NCBI GenBank assembly: GCA_029339505.1
Contig: JAQISU010000022.1
Coordinates: forward strand, 13,098,001 to 13,162,000
DNA from: Unio delphinus
Taxonomy: Eukaryota > Mollusca > Bivalvia > Unionida > Unionidae
DNA: 64,000 nucleotides
Direction of reading: 5' to 3'
This document shows positions 26,158 through 52,573 of this stretch, one piece after another (within the stretch, counting starts at the first letter, position 1; each line of letters starts with the position of its first letter). The notes beneath the pieces are model-generated. The model did no database searches. It saw only the letters and a program-made list of their open reading frames with translations, and was not told where the DNA came from. Position numbers and translations under genes: made by a program.

Positions 26158-27149
26158 CTATTAATATCGCTTTTCTTCTTTTTTTTATCTTTGCTGTCAA
26201 TCCGAATTTTTCACTACTGAATAAAATACAAACTGTGGGGCCTACTTCTTTTTATTTTTGGACGTTTTTATTTTTTATTTATTTTTCTTTGGGGGAGGGT
26301 ATGTGTGAAGACTTTTATGAAGGCCGCGGACGTTATTTGTGGGACTAAGGAACAATTTTCTAGCAGTCCCCGATGAATTAATTACACACAGTAAAATTTC
26401 CTCTTTTTCGGCGGTGTGCTCTGTGACCGTTCGTTGGAATTTTGTCTTAGTTGTCCTATCATGTACGCGGCTCTGCTTTCAAGTCACCGAAATTTATTTT
26501 CGCGCAACAATTACAAAAAGCAATTTAATGGTTCTAACAGTGAAGCAGTTACAATTTTGTACTGATTTGTCATAAAAAGGTCAACGAGTTTATTTAAACT
26601 GAAATGTTGCATATACAAGTATTCCATATTGTGCATTTATTTCCTAAAATTATTTGGAATAATGACTCGACCTTTTTAATCAGCTGATCAAATATATTGC
26701 CCCCCCCCCCCTCAAAAATAAATTTAAAAATATTAAAACAAGTATGTTACCAATCAGTCGTCCAATACACAACATTTTATGTATCATGATGGTTTATATT
26801 AAAGCCTCGCAATGATCTAGTTACATTTTATGATCATCGTCATTTAGTATTTAAATTAATTCATTCTAAAAATTAAGGTATAATTAAGATTATTGCTTTC
26901 CTTCATCTAGTCAGGTAGAGGTTAACATCATCTTGGAAATTTAATAATGAAACGACATGCCAACTGAACATCCATGGCAAATTTCATGCACTACGCCAGT
27001 TTGGAGGGAAAACTGTTTTCTGTTTATCGCAGATATAAACGACGATGACAAAATCCTAAACTCACCCATTCTTCATGAAGAGATTAACAAATGTATAAAT
27101 AATAAATAAAAGTAAAAAAACCTAATATAATGACACCATTATATTAAAA

Positions 27150-28375
27150 TTACTTAGGTATGCTGATGCCCATATATTACATTAAATCTACTTCCGATAT
27201 GCTGATTTTATTACATTAAATTTATTTCCGTTATCCTGATACCCATTTACATTAAATCGACTTCCGATATGACGATACTCATATATTACATGAAATCTAC
27301 TTCCGATATACTGATACCCATATATTTCATTACATTTTTCCGATATGCGATACCCATATATTACATTAAATCTATTTCCGATATGATGATGCCTATATTT
27401 TACATTGCATCTAGTTTCGTGATCCCGAGTGGTCTAAAGCGGTCTTCGTTATGGATCGCTAGCATATATTCTGCACGGGTTCACGACTCAGATTCGGCCA
27501 ATGTGGTTATGTGAGAAAACATTCCAGTAGCCTCTTGTGGGTTGATAACTCATTCCAGAGGTTTTCTCTGGTTCTTCCACCACCATTAATACCGGCTGCC
27601 TTGTATTATCGTGTGCTGAAAAACGGCATTAAACCCTACAACAAAAACATCTAGTTTCAATATGCTGATACCCATTTACATTAAATCTGCTTCCGATATG
27701 TTGATACCAATATATTACATTAAATCTACCCTGATATGCTGATATAAATATATTACATTAAAAATCTACTTCCGATATGCTGATACCCATATATTACATT
27801 AAAAATCTACTTCTGATATGCGGATACCCATATATTACATTAAATCTGCTTCCGATATGCTGATGCCAATTTACATTAAATCTACTAACGATATGCTGAT
27901 ACCCATAAATTACATTAATTCTACTTCCGATATACTGATATCTAGTTACATTAAATCTACTTCCGATATGCTGATACCCATATATTGTATTAAATCTGCT
28001 TCCGATATGACGATACCCATATATTACATTAATTCTACTTCCGATACGTTGATGCAGATATATTACATTGAATCTGTTTCTGATATGCTAATACCCATAT
28101 ATTACATTAAATCTACCCCGATATGCTGATAACCATATATTACGTTAAATCTACTTCCGATATACTGATACCCATTTACATTAAATCTACTTCCAATATG
28201 TTGATAAACATATATTACATTAAATCTACTTCCGATATGCTGATACCCATATATTACATTAAATCGACTTCCGATATACTGATAACCATATATTACATTA
28301 AATCGACTTCCGGTATGACGATACCCATATATTGTATTAAAGCTACTTCCGATACACTGAAACCCGTTTACAATA
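27150..28375. repeat. ~38-bp minisatellite, SINE-interrupted
   Basis: About 28 copies of a unit like GATATGCTGATACCCATATA, TTACATTAAATCTACTTCC are present, with length variants that lack TATA or add AA. A SINE-A at 27419-27647 splits the array. Plus-strand open frames reading repeats of YYIKSTSDMLIPI are translations of the array. Confidence 0.95.
27419..27647 (+). mobile_element. SINE-A copy 5 inside the minisatellite
   Basis: It is flanked by a perfect 11-bp direct repeat, CATCTAGTTTC, at 27408-27418 and 27648-27658, which belongs to a variant minisatellite unit. The body is standard (GAGTGGTCTAAAGCGGTC, CGGCCAATGTGGTTATGTGA, GCTGAAAAACGGCATTAAACC). The first bases of the head are missing. 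Confidence 0.93.
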
Positions 28376-29465
28376 AATATTCTTTAATTTCAATTTTTTT
28401 GAAGTGAATTTTCCGAATTAAGGGCTTGATGGCATTATACTTTCAACTTATAAATGCGTTAGAGATCCCACTAAGCCCAAAAATTACTGTTCAATAATAA
28501 TTTTAAGTTGTTCCACCAAACTGTTAATTGCTATTTTGTATCTTAGACTAACAGTTTCATATTCAGCAATGGACGATACATTCGCACGACATTAACTTGC
28601 CGAAATATTTAACTAAAAATTTTAAAATGTTTCTCCAAAAATAAGTTGTTAGTTTTATCATTTAAATAAACTTTTGATTAAGTTTGGCGGCTTGGGCTTT
28701 AGATAAAAGTACTAAAGAATGATGACAATTTTAAAAAGTCAGGACCATTTTTATAGTTTACATTAAGACCTAGTCGTGCATTATGCACGAGGCGAACAAT
28801 CAAATATCTGCAAACATTTTTTTTTGGGCGAGGTAAAACAGGGTAAAACCCTCACAAAATTTATATTATCTTTAAACGATGTTTGTAGCAATATTAATGT
28901 ACTTATATACATATTTGCTATATTTATCGTGATGCTGCTATATATCTTAAATTGCTGGTCCTTTCATAAGTATATGACAATGCTATTACTAGTACTAACT
29001 TACTTTCTTCAGCGGAATTTAAATGCCTTTTAGGAGTATTCTAAATGATGGATTCTGAATACAGACCATGCAAGAACACAAATATTTATTTTCGGTGCTC
29101 GAAACATTGATCACTATGTTTTGAAATGTTGCGAAAATACCGTATCTGTTTGTAGCGATCTTAAAATATCTGGTTATCTTTCTTTCCAAGAACCGCAATT
29201 ATTTTTAAGCTGTGTAACATTCTGTCGTACTTGCGAAACGGTAGGCGGAGCTTAAGGTGTAGGGTGTGGATTGCATTCAGAAATAAACAAGAGCACTAGC
29301 TGTGATTGGTGCATTATGTAAAAGAGTTGTACTTTCTGTTAGGCTTTTTTTAAAAAAAAAAAAAATATAAGCCTCATCGCAACATGTGAGATTAAGTTAA
29401 TTCGTATTTGGGATATTTTTTGTATTTTTATGATTTGTTTAAAATGTGGTCCACATGAGTGAAAC
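28376..29465. other. Intergenic stretch
   Basis: Nothing recognisable. Small open frames lack support. Confidence 0.35.
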
Positions 29466-29469
29466 CACA

Positions 29470-29575
29470 GGGGCTCGTATCGTTGCTTACAATCGACCGG
29501 TCCTACATATACTATAATGTAGTTACTATATAGTATATGTAGGACCGGTCGATTATAAGCAACGATACGAGCCCC
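29470..29575. repeat. Hairpin with 47-bp arms
   Basis: The arms at 29470-29516 and 29529-29575 are reverse complements with one mismatch (CTTACAATCG against CTTATAATCG), around a 12-base loop. The outer end reads GGGGCTCGTATCG. The arms include an internal ACCGGT. It may be a foldback MITE or a very recent inverted duplication. I saw no clear target duplication. Confidence 0.95.
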
Positions 29576-29713
29576 AGTGAGTGAAACTGGGTGAGTTGTG
29601 ACTAGATAACTCTTATCCCTGTCTAGTTCCAGCAGAGGTATCTCTCTTAAATGCAGTGGAGTGCCTGGTTTTGTACTTGTCAATAGGACAATAGAAGATT
29701 GTTCTCTGTGACA

Positions 29714-29913
29714 CAGAGGCGTAGCGATGATATTTTGCGCCCGGGGACGAACTATAAAATTGGCGCCCCAGCGATCTTGTGACCGATTTATTACCCTTGT
29801 TTTCTTATTATAATGTAACGTTGTAAGCCTCATTTTGGCGCCCCTGTACCTGTACCTTGGCGCCCGGGAACATATGTACCCCCCCTTCCCCCCCCCCCAT
29901 AGCTACGCCTCTG
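29714..29913. mobile_element. hAT-type MITE (200 bp)
   Basis: The ends are CAGAGGCGTAGCGATG on the left and, on the right, CATAGCTACGCCTCTG. A perfect 8-bp target duplication, CTGTGACA, lies at 29706-29713 and 29914-29921. Sub-terminal GGCGCCC motifs occur on both sides. CAG-start ends with 8-bp duplications are the hAT signature. No coding region. Confidence 0.93.
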
Positions 29914-30470
29914 CTGTGACATTGTGTGGCATGCATGCTGAAGTAGGATAGAAAGAAAGTATATTTATTTCACTAAACATTAGCACCGGGGTCTAAGGTA
30001 AAAACAGTTGGTATCGTGATACCATAATACTAAACCAGGGGCGTCCAACATTTCTGGCGGAGGAATCAATTAAAACAGATAAGATGCATTAGGTCTCGGG
30101 TCACATGCCTAAGAACAGGTTTTTTAAATAATTTTTTATGCGTATTAGTTAACTGTGTATTTTCACATAGGCTACCTTCATGATCGCGGGCAGCACAGTG
30201 TGGAGAACTGCGCAGCATGCGGCTTGCGTGACACAGATTGGACACACTCGTACTAATCGATAGGTAACTAGGAAATTCCAACAGACTACAAGTCTTCGAT
30301 CATAGTTTTGGCAGCTCTGATTTACGGTTGCATAATGCAATTCAAATACAAATTACAAAACTCTGGGAAAACATTCCTATGTATGTGCTTTAGGGTGAGT
30401 TGGGAAGAAAATAGTGATAATAAATCTAGAACGACTGGGTTTTCGATTTAATAATAAATGTAAAGGGTTC

Positions 30471-30883
30471 GTTGTTGTTGTTGGGTTTAACGCCGTTTTT
30501 CAGCACACGACAGGCTGGCTGTACATGGCGGCCAGTATTAGTAACTGAGGAAGACACAAGGGGAAAACCCGGAAAGAACCACCGACCCACGAGAAGCAAC
30601 TGGCAAGCTTTCTCACATACCCACATTGGCCAAATATGAGATTCAAACCCAAGCAGACAGAGGTGAGATGGCAGTGATCCGTAATGGAGAGCGCTTTAAA
30701 CCATTCGGCCACTCAGCTTTAAACCACTCGGCCACTCAGCTTTAAACCATTCGGCCACTCAGCTTTAAACCACTCAGCCACTCAGCTTTAAACCACTCGG
30801 CCACTCAGCTTTAAACCATTCGGCCACTCAGCTTTAAACCACTCGGCCACTCAGCTTTAAACCATTCGGCCACTCAAGGCTCC
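30471..30883 (-). mobile_element. SINE-A copy 6 with amplified A-box region
   Basis: A full-length minus-strand copy has a (GTT)n tail at 30471-30483, GCTGAAAAACGGCGTTAAACC and a standard middle. The tRNA-like 5' end is expanded: a 23-bp unit, GAGTGGCCGAGTGGTTTAAAG on the minus strand, is present eight times from about 30692 to 30877. Confidence 0.93.
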
Positions 30884-31192
30884 ATTAACGGTTCTAATAT
30901 CTCTGAAACGTGACATAAAATCGCGCGTAAGGAATTATATGATTGGGATCATTTTAAACTCGTTACTTGGCATTAAAACACTTTGATTCCTATCAGTTAA
31001 TATCAGCTTTTTCTTAAAAGTATAAAATATGCAATAATCATACAATCCGTAAAGTAAACAAAGCCTGTAGAGTGAATGATATCTACACACAAGAATGGTA
31101 CTCGAAAGTTTGCGAAGTACTTGAAGAAATAAACTACTATACTTTCAAAGATTGTAATTCTGAAGAATACTTAATATTGCTCCAGAAATCGG

Positions 31193-31308
31193 TACGTATC
31201 CATCTTCTGAACGTATCGCTCTACTGTAATGTATCTATCTATTGTAACGTATCGATCTACTGTAACGTATCGATCTACTGTAATGTATCGATCTACTGTA
31301 ATGTATGA
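31193..31308. repeat. 18-bp tandem repeat
   Basis: About six copies of GTATCGATCTACTGTAAC/T are present. The open frames on both strands (SIYCNV... and DRYITV...) are repeat translations. Confidence 0.9.
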
Positions 31309-31983
31309 ATTCTGATAATAAATTACCTGTTGGATCAGGGCGCTGAGAATATTTCTCACACGAACACAGAATATATAACCTACGTGGAAGGATAGAAGTG
31401 GGATGTTAGTCTCACTATTTGTTATTGTTGCACACATTTTTTTTTTTCATCGTCTGAGAGAGTCACTTACCTGGATCCCTTTATTTACGTTAGATCAGCC
31501 TCGAGAACTATTATGCAAACTCTCCCACCAACCCACTTAAAAAAAGACAAACAATGAGCGAAACAATAAAAACTCTTGTGAATTTATATAAACTTACAAC
31601 AATCATTATGGGTGTATTTGCGCGAGTAATGCAGTCAGATATTTGTTATTTCTACCATAGCTTCGGCTTGTTTTGTTCGTTATACAATATTTTATATCTG
31701 TTTCTAAATTGTGTTCGTAGTAGATTCTCTTTTGTCCAAACTTGATATGCTTTGTATATTTTAAATTGATGCATATATACAATACACGCCTGCACCTCGT
31801 TTTACTATATCTTGATTTTTCATTATTGACACCAGCGAAATATACATTAAGGTATTGGTTTTTTTTCCTAACATCGCTGAACAAAGAACATTCTGGAATG
31901 TTATAACTTTTTTTTTACTGAATTTAAAACGTGTCTATAGATGTTTATTTTAATTATCGTCTGTGTAAATTATGTGCACTTCA

Positions 31984-32044
<61 letters not shown>
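31984..32044. repeat. (TC)n microsatellite
   Basis: This is a perfect TC run of about 60 bp. A SINE-B fragment follows 40 bp later. Confidence 0.97.
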
Positions 32045-32048
<4 letters not shown>

Positions 32049-32084
32049 ATATGAATAACATTTTCCTTTTCATTTGCAATTTGC

Positions 32085-32250
32085 AATATTAGGACTGGTT
32101 GGCCTGGTGTCAGGATAATGTGACTAGGTGGAATATCATAATAGTATACATGTCTGCCCAGTACTAGTCATCGCTATAAACTGTCAATCTGCAGACATCG
32201 TTGCGATATGACTAAAGTAAAATTGTTAAAACTGCTTTAAAAATCTATAT
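32085..32250 (+). mobile_element. SINE-B copy 2, head missing
   Basis: It matches the SINE-B body (CTGGTGTCAGGATAATGTGA, CATCGCTATAAACTG, GCGATATGACTAAA). The tRNA-like head and the AAACAAAC tail are lost. Confidence 0.85.
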
Positions 32251-32352
32251 ATGACAAACACAAGCACACGCACGTTTTTAAATAGTATACAAGAAGTATT
32301 TTGCTTTTAGGTAGTCTCAAATATCTACCAAAGACCATACAGAATAAATCAC

Positions 32353-32521
32353 TGTCTTTACTATCTGAAAGGCGATGTCAGTTGCGGCACGAGGGTTTCA
32401 GGCGCCCGAGGCAACGTTCTTTAGTGGCGCAATCACTGTCTTTAATCACTGAAAGGTAATGCGAGTTTCGACGCGAATATTCCAGGCGCCCGAAGACATT
32501 GTTCTTTACTGGCGCCCTTAC
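32353..32521. repeat. Two-copy ~90-bp tandem duplication
   Basis: Both copies read CTGTCTTTA, CTGAAAGG, then a GCGCG/GCGGCAC segment, CCAGGCGCCCGA(A/G)G and TTCTTTA(C/G)TGGCGC. They are diverged by about one base in six by eye. Confidence 0.75.
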
Positions 32522-34620
32522 GTTGCCACCTAGATTTTTTTTAAACAGAAATTTTGTGAAGAATTGCTCCTCTTTGAATAAGGCGAAGGTAATAAAATGT
32601 TGTAAAAATTTCAGCTGAAAAGAAAGGTTCACAATAGCTATTGGATTGCAACTGCCACTCCCTTCACCAATCCCTCCACGCCACAGGGTAATGTTAATCA
32701 TTTCATGATGGGTGTCCTGTATAAATGCATTCCCTATCTTTATAAGCCTTAGGCAAATGTCTAAAGAACCCAAGTACCATACCAAGCTACACTATATCAG
32801 TTCTAATATTTCTGCACACGAATATCTTTACATGTATATGGTCTTACTTAATTAGATGTTTCATTTTCTTGATTCATTATACAACGCAGCATTTCTGTTC
32901 ATTTTGTAATTTGATTCATGGCCGTTTTTCAAGATCATGTGTTATCTTAAATTTGATAAATATTACGTAATCTCTGTTTAAGATCAAGCCAAGTCTGTGG
33001 TTAATACCTACCTTCCTACCTACCTAGATACATACATAAAAATGTAACTATGTCGCTAATTATTTAAGATTTTTTCATATGCTAAAATACACAACCCCTG
33101 CCAACAAATCTAACTATCCCACGTAGAGGTATTAATTTATGCGAACAGATTATAACCTTCAATTACATGCAGTGTTTTCAATATACATGTACACGAGTAA
33201 GTGATAGCAAATACATACGTAGGATATAGTTATCTACGCACAATAGTTTAAATATACAAGGATAAATAGATTCACAAGATTATGTACATAATTACATCAA
33301 GAACATGTAGGATTTGGGTAAAATATATTGGAGGCATATATATTACAAGGCGGAAATTCAGAGCAACAGAGACCATACATAAACACATATGTGTCAAGAA
33401 GACAACAAATGAAGTCCACAAGCAAGACAATATAATTAACAGCTAAACACTAAATATGCAGATTAATAAATCAATAGGTAAAACAAAGTAGAAGAACATA
33501 CAGCGAACACGAAATGTGAAAAACTTACTGTGCGTCAAGATGCTTAACGCAAAAGTACAAAACTGACCGTCCACGACCTCCGTCCCCCCCCCCCAAATAA
33601 AAAATAATTTAAAAAAAAATAATAAAATAAAAACACAATACATTCAAATTTTGAAAGATACGCTTATTTCTTTATTTACATGCAGATGTGTATGTTTGGA
33701 AGATAATTCCAGTTTTGTATGTAGCATACCTCCGTACTGGGTTGTTCCTTGCGTTTTGGAATTTTCAAGGTGTTTCTATACCTAAAGAATACAGATAAAT
33801 TTAACAATTATCAGACAATTATTGTAGACTTCTTATTGACTTTGAACATGTGTTTCAAACTTAAAAAGAAAACTTTAAGTGAATATAATTTGTTAAAATA
33901 CAACTTTCAATGATTTCTCACATAGGCCGATAGATGCCGAGCAAGAAAATGAGCATAATTAAACATGTACTTATTGATTGTCAGTTTTAGATATATAAAA
34001 AAAATTTGATTTGCATAAACCCGACTGTCAGTAATTTGTATAATTAAGACGAAACAAGGTTTATATGCTTACAATACTTGGTAAATCAGAAACACATAAT
34101 GCTTGTTCTAATTACTAATTATTCAATAATAATAATGTGAATTTAAAACAAAATACATTTTTCTATAACAAAAGAGCTTTTATTTTTCGAATGGAGTCAT
34201 GTAATGTTATTGTTTTTTTGATGCTGTTAAACAATTTTACATACCTACCTAAATATACATACTTGCACGTTTCCAAATCAAAATGAAACTAAAATACTCC
34301 CTCGCACCGTTTGCTTTTAAGACGTCTAATTTACAATAAGACCATCCCTTCTATAAATACAGGTCGTGACTGCCTGTTGGGAAACTACTCAGTTATAACA
34401 TTCGCCGTTTGGATTCGATACGGAAAAAAACCCCACCAACATGACACAGCAGCGTAAATTTAAATAGTTTGACGTTACGACATTATCAAGGTAGATAACT
34501 CTGCTCCCTGTACTTACGATCAATTACAAAACTATTTTTTTTTCGGCGTTTCCGTGGTTAGTTAGTGACATAACTATTTTCACCAATGATTTTAAATATT
34601 ATATGGATTTGTATTATAGC
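32522..34620. other. AT-rich intergenic stretch
   Basis: No gene or repeat family recognised, apart from a poly-C tract near 33585 and a GGTAGATAACTC motif at about 34490. Confidence 0.35.
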
Positions 34621-34624
34621 TTCA

Positions 34625-34780
34625 AAATATGTTTAGTCATATCGCAACAATGTCTGCACTTTAGCAGTTTATAGTGATGCCTAACACTGGGGCATCATGT
34701 CGAAGACATGGAGCATTTTCCACCCATTCACATTACCCTGACACCAGGCTGACCAGTCCTAACACTAAACTCTTAAGGTC
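34625..34780 (-). mobile_element. SINE-B copy 3, head missing
   Basis: Reversed body sequence: TTTAGTCATATCGCAAC, TTTATAGTGATGCCTAACA, GGGGCATCATGTCG, TTACCCTGACACCAGG. Confidence 0.85.
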
Positions 34781-35386
34781 TCACTGGATAGTTAGAAGTC
34801 ATGAGCCTAATTATCACAATCCTAGCATTTTTCAGTTCACACATAAGCTAAATCTGTAACGTGGTTTAGAATTACTTTGAGATAGGCTTGTAAATGGGTT
34901 AACTTTTTGGTGACTGCCTGTCACAGATAGAGTAGCATTGGATATGAAATGCGTAACTTAAGCTGCAAATGAACAGCCGACTTGGCTTACCTATTTACAT
35001 GTGTCTGCTACAGAGGTATATATCTAAAAATCTAGATGGTTGAGGGTTGATGAAAGTCTGCTAATTTCATACAGTAATATTTAACTTTATTCATGCATAA
35101 GGCACGTACTGATTCTTTTAGCTGTCTTGTCACAGGATAACTTGTAAAATAGCTCTTTCCTGTATACCAGAAAAAGAGTATAAAACAGAGCGGTTGGTGG
35201 CAGTGTTGATTCAGTATAAAAGCCACTAGTTGCATAAGGAATTAACTTTAATACCTCAGTCAGATTCTTACAAGCATCCTTTCAACAAAAATCAGTAGTC
35301 AGTTTTTAATTTGTTATCTTTAATGTAGTGTTATCACGTTTCTACAATAGGTCGTCGTCGGACGAAACTTTGCCCAACAAACTGTT

Positions 35387-35486
35387 CAGTGAGACCTAAT
35401 GATGTGCGTCTAGCGAGGCAGCTGTTAGTACCATTTTACAGCTGGAGGTGCGACCTCCCGCATATGAGGTTCAAAACACAGTCCAA
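35387..35486 (-). mobile_element. SINE-B-like fragment
   Basis: It shares CTAGCGAGGCAGCTGTTAGT and CCATTTT with the 5' part of the fuller copy at 35509-35825. It then has GCGACCTCCCGCATATGAGG, like a tRNA B-box region. Diverged. Confidence 0.5.
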
Positions 35487-35508
35487 GGAAGCGGTCAGAA
35501 TGCAACGT

Positions 35509-35825
35509 TTGTTTGTTTGATTAGGATTTTTAACGTAGCTTTAACATTTTTTCAGTCATATCGCTACGATGTCTACAGTAAGGTAGTATATAGTGATGTC
35601 TAGCACTGGGGCATCATGCCGCAGACATGTAGCATGATATCCCACCCAGTCACATTATACTGACACCAAACCGACCAGTCCTAACATTAACCTCTTAATG
35701 CTGAGCGCCAAGCGAGAAAGCTGTTAGTGCCATTTTTGTAAGTCTTTGATATGACTCGGCAGGGGATCGAACCCACGATCACCTGTTTCCGTGGCGGACG
35801 TTCTAACCACTAGAACACCGGAACG
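35509..35825 (-). mobile_element. SINE-B copy 4, long form with tRNA head
   Basis: On the minus strand the head reads GTGTTCTAGTGGTTAGAACG (A box) and GTGGGTTCGATCCCCT (B box). A linker absent from copy 1 follows (CTAACAGCTTTCTCGCTTGG), then the standard body and a TCAAACAAACAAACG tail. This suggests a longer subfamily. It was not called a tRNA gene because the body continues and no cloverleaf is complete. Confidence 0.88.
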
Positions 35826-36204
35826 GTATATTTCAATGTTTGCCCATAAGCACTGGTGGTTTTAGTTTTTAGCGCGCTGAACTCGCCACAACAACAGAGA
35901 AAGTTCGAATTCTTGAACTTGTTGGTTGGCCACCCTGGTGTAACTCTGAGCAAGGCACATATGTTTTTATTAAATGTACCTCACTTTCCTTTGTTGATGT
36001 GCTGTTAAACACTAAAAACAGATAGATATTTCTAATCGGTGGAAAGAATAAAGATGAATTGATTTTAAATAGATACATATTAGTCTCATTGGTCTAATTG
36101 TCACACACGAGTGCAGTGATAATTACAGCCACAAAAGACTGTTACGAGCTGTAGGTCCTAAGGTTTTATTTCCCACTTTTTTTCAAAATATTACCAATCT
36201 TAAC

Positions 36205-36378
36205 CAAAGTTCCCTCTAAGCTGCGCGCGCAGCTGCCCAGGCATCCGCACGCAGCTGAATTGTCAATCCAACGTTAAATTTTGCTAAAATCAACGTTAAA
36301 TTTTGCTCTTCTCCGTAATGCTTGCACAATGTAGCGAACACTGCGCGCACATCTACCATTCACTTAGAGGGAACGTTG
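36205..36378. mobile_element. hAT-type MITE (174 bp)
   Basis: The ends are CAAAGTTCCCTCTAAG on the left and CTTAGAGGGAACGTTG on the right, inverted with one mismatch. A perfect 8-bp target duplication, ATCTTAAC, lies at 36197-36204 and 36379-36386. GCGCGCAG motifs lie near both ends. An internal duplication of AACGTTAAATTTTGCT is present. No coding region. Confidence 0.93.
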
Positions 36379-36982
36379 ATCTTAACACAAGAAAACACTT
36401 GCTAAACCAATTGACCCCTTAGCGAAAGATGGCAGCTATCATTGAACTATCTCCTAACACAGATTCGCACTGACCAATAACCATGGGTGCATTTGTTGAT
36501 GCTTTGACCATAACATTTACCTTTAATTTGTTCGTGTGTAATGGAAACCTTAGTTACGATGAAATTAAAGGGATTCGTGTTTTAAATTCAGCTGAAACAG
36601 ATGAGTCATGGTCCAGGCTGAACCATATTTTGGGCCATAATATACAACAGATCAACTAGTATATGTACGTTTAGATCCAAACGCTTGCAGCTCGTTTTTC
36701 TATTGCCAGACTCAACAATCGTGCATCTAATGCTGTAATTGGCTGTTCAGCGCGAAGGTGTAGGGTCCCAGTGGGGGTGGGGGTGGGGGAGACAGAGAAG
36801 CAATTAGTGCCAAATGGTGAAGCAGAACTGTAATGAGTTCAAACACAGACTGTACGTCAGATGGCAAAACTCATATATATACGTCAATGATGCCTCGAGC
36901 GGCACGCCAATAACGAAGATAACGAGCTGTGAATTGAAATTGGGTGTCCAGAGAAGAACAAATAAAAGCTGCTATTACCGTC

Positions 36983-36983
<1 letters not shown>

Positions 36984-37036
<53 letters not shown>
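36984..37036. repeat. (ATT)n microsatellite
   Basis: This is a near-perfect TTA/ATT run. An open frame across it is spurious. Confidence 0.97.
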
Positions 37037-37799
37037 TACAATATAATGACGAAACTTGTGTCAATCACTGTTTAAAACCACAAACCGCCCATTTTGAAAT
37101 ACTCAGATAAGATGGCAGAGCATTTTTTTCTTCCTCTGGAGGGACCGTTTTGATGCTTTTCTCCAAAGGGTTGTGGTTGGTAAATAAAGAATATACATCC
37201 TGTATGTTGAACTCATTGTAAGTAAATATATATTAATTTAAATTTTTAATTGAAAGTAAAACCATATATGGAAATAGCACAAGTACAGTTAATCCCAAAT
37301 AACAGAAAAATAATGGAGACAGAACAAGTTAATCGGTTATAACTTTTAGATTAAAATGCCGTTTTTAATATATTTTAACTACTTTTTAAGCATACTTTAT
37401 AGTGCAAGTGTAATTTTAATGTTTATTTCTCAAGTTATTCCATATTTGTTATGTCAAATTCTAAGACTATGATCCACACACACCAATCTTCCCTTAGTGA
37501 AGCATATGTAATTAAATGTCAAAACAACAAAAACCAAACCACATGAAACAACCCACCCACCCCGCATTCCGTGTGATACTTTAATGGACAACACAATTTG
37601 GGGTCGAGGTCTTATTCTGTATTACTTCTTAAGGTGTTCCCTAGCGGCGTTTAAGCGATAACTGCAATACGAACATACAAGGTTCGTACATAAATATCAC
37701 TAGCGGTCGCGCGCAATATGATAACAAAACTGTAGATGTAGACCAATATGTCCATTTTGCTGATCAAACGACATATGATTAAAACATCTTTATATTGTT

Positions 37800-37901
37800 G
37801 ACTCGTGCACGAAAGCGATATAGAAGTAGTTTTGGCTCCGCGCGCTAATCGACAGTTCCGTTTTAAAGAGCGCATGCGTATATCTCTCTCTCACACGAAA
37901 A
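37800..37901 (+). promoter_or_regulatory. SET core promoter / 5' UTR region
   Basis: This CpG-richer segment lies directly upstream of the SET start codon. GCGCATGCGT at 37870-37879 is nearly the NRF1 palindrome. A TATCTCTCTCTCACAC pyrimidine stretch follows at 37881. AAAATGGCGACC across the start codon (37899-37910) fits the YY1 core AAnATGGCGxC. An in-frame TAG at 37827 with no ATG between supports the chosen start. The exact transcription start cannot be seen. Confidence 0.55.

Positions 37902-52573
<14,672 letters not shown>

Noticed and set aside
25942..26220. Open frame inside the hAT element as a transposase remnant
   Set aside because: No BED finger or hAT dimerisation motif is visible. 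It consists largely of the palindromic sub-repeats and runs out past the element end.
27269..28407. Open frames with repeated YYIKSTSDMLIPI, at first look a repeat protein
   Set aside because: They follow the 38-bp minisatellite. The unit is not a multiple of three in all copies and no start or splice context supports a gene.
29339..29833. 164-codon minus-strand open frame
   Set aside because: It crosses the hairpin and the hAT MITE edge. The amino acid pattern has no recognisable domain.
30037..30062. CAGGGGCGTCCAACATTTCTGG, resembling a hAT end
   Set aside because: No matching inverted end or 8-bp duplication was found nearby, so it may be a lone remnant.
35740..35825. Minus-strand tRNA-like sequence with good A and B boxes
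   Set aside because: It is the head of a SINE-B whose body continues. A full cloverleaf and acceptor stem could not be drawn.
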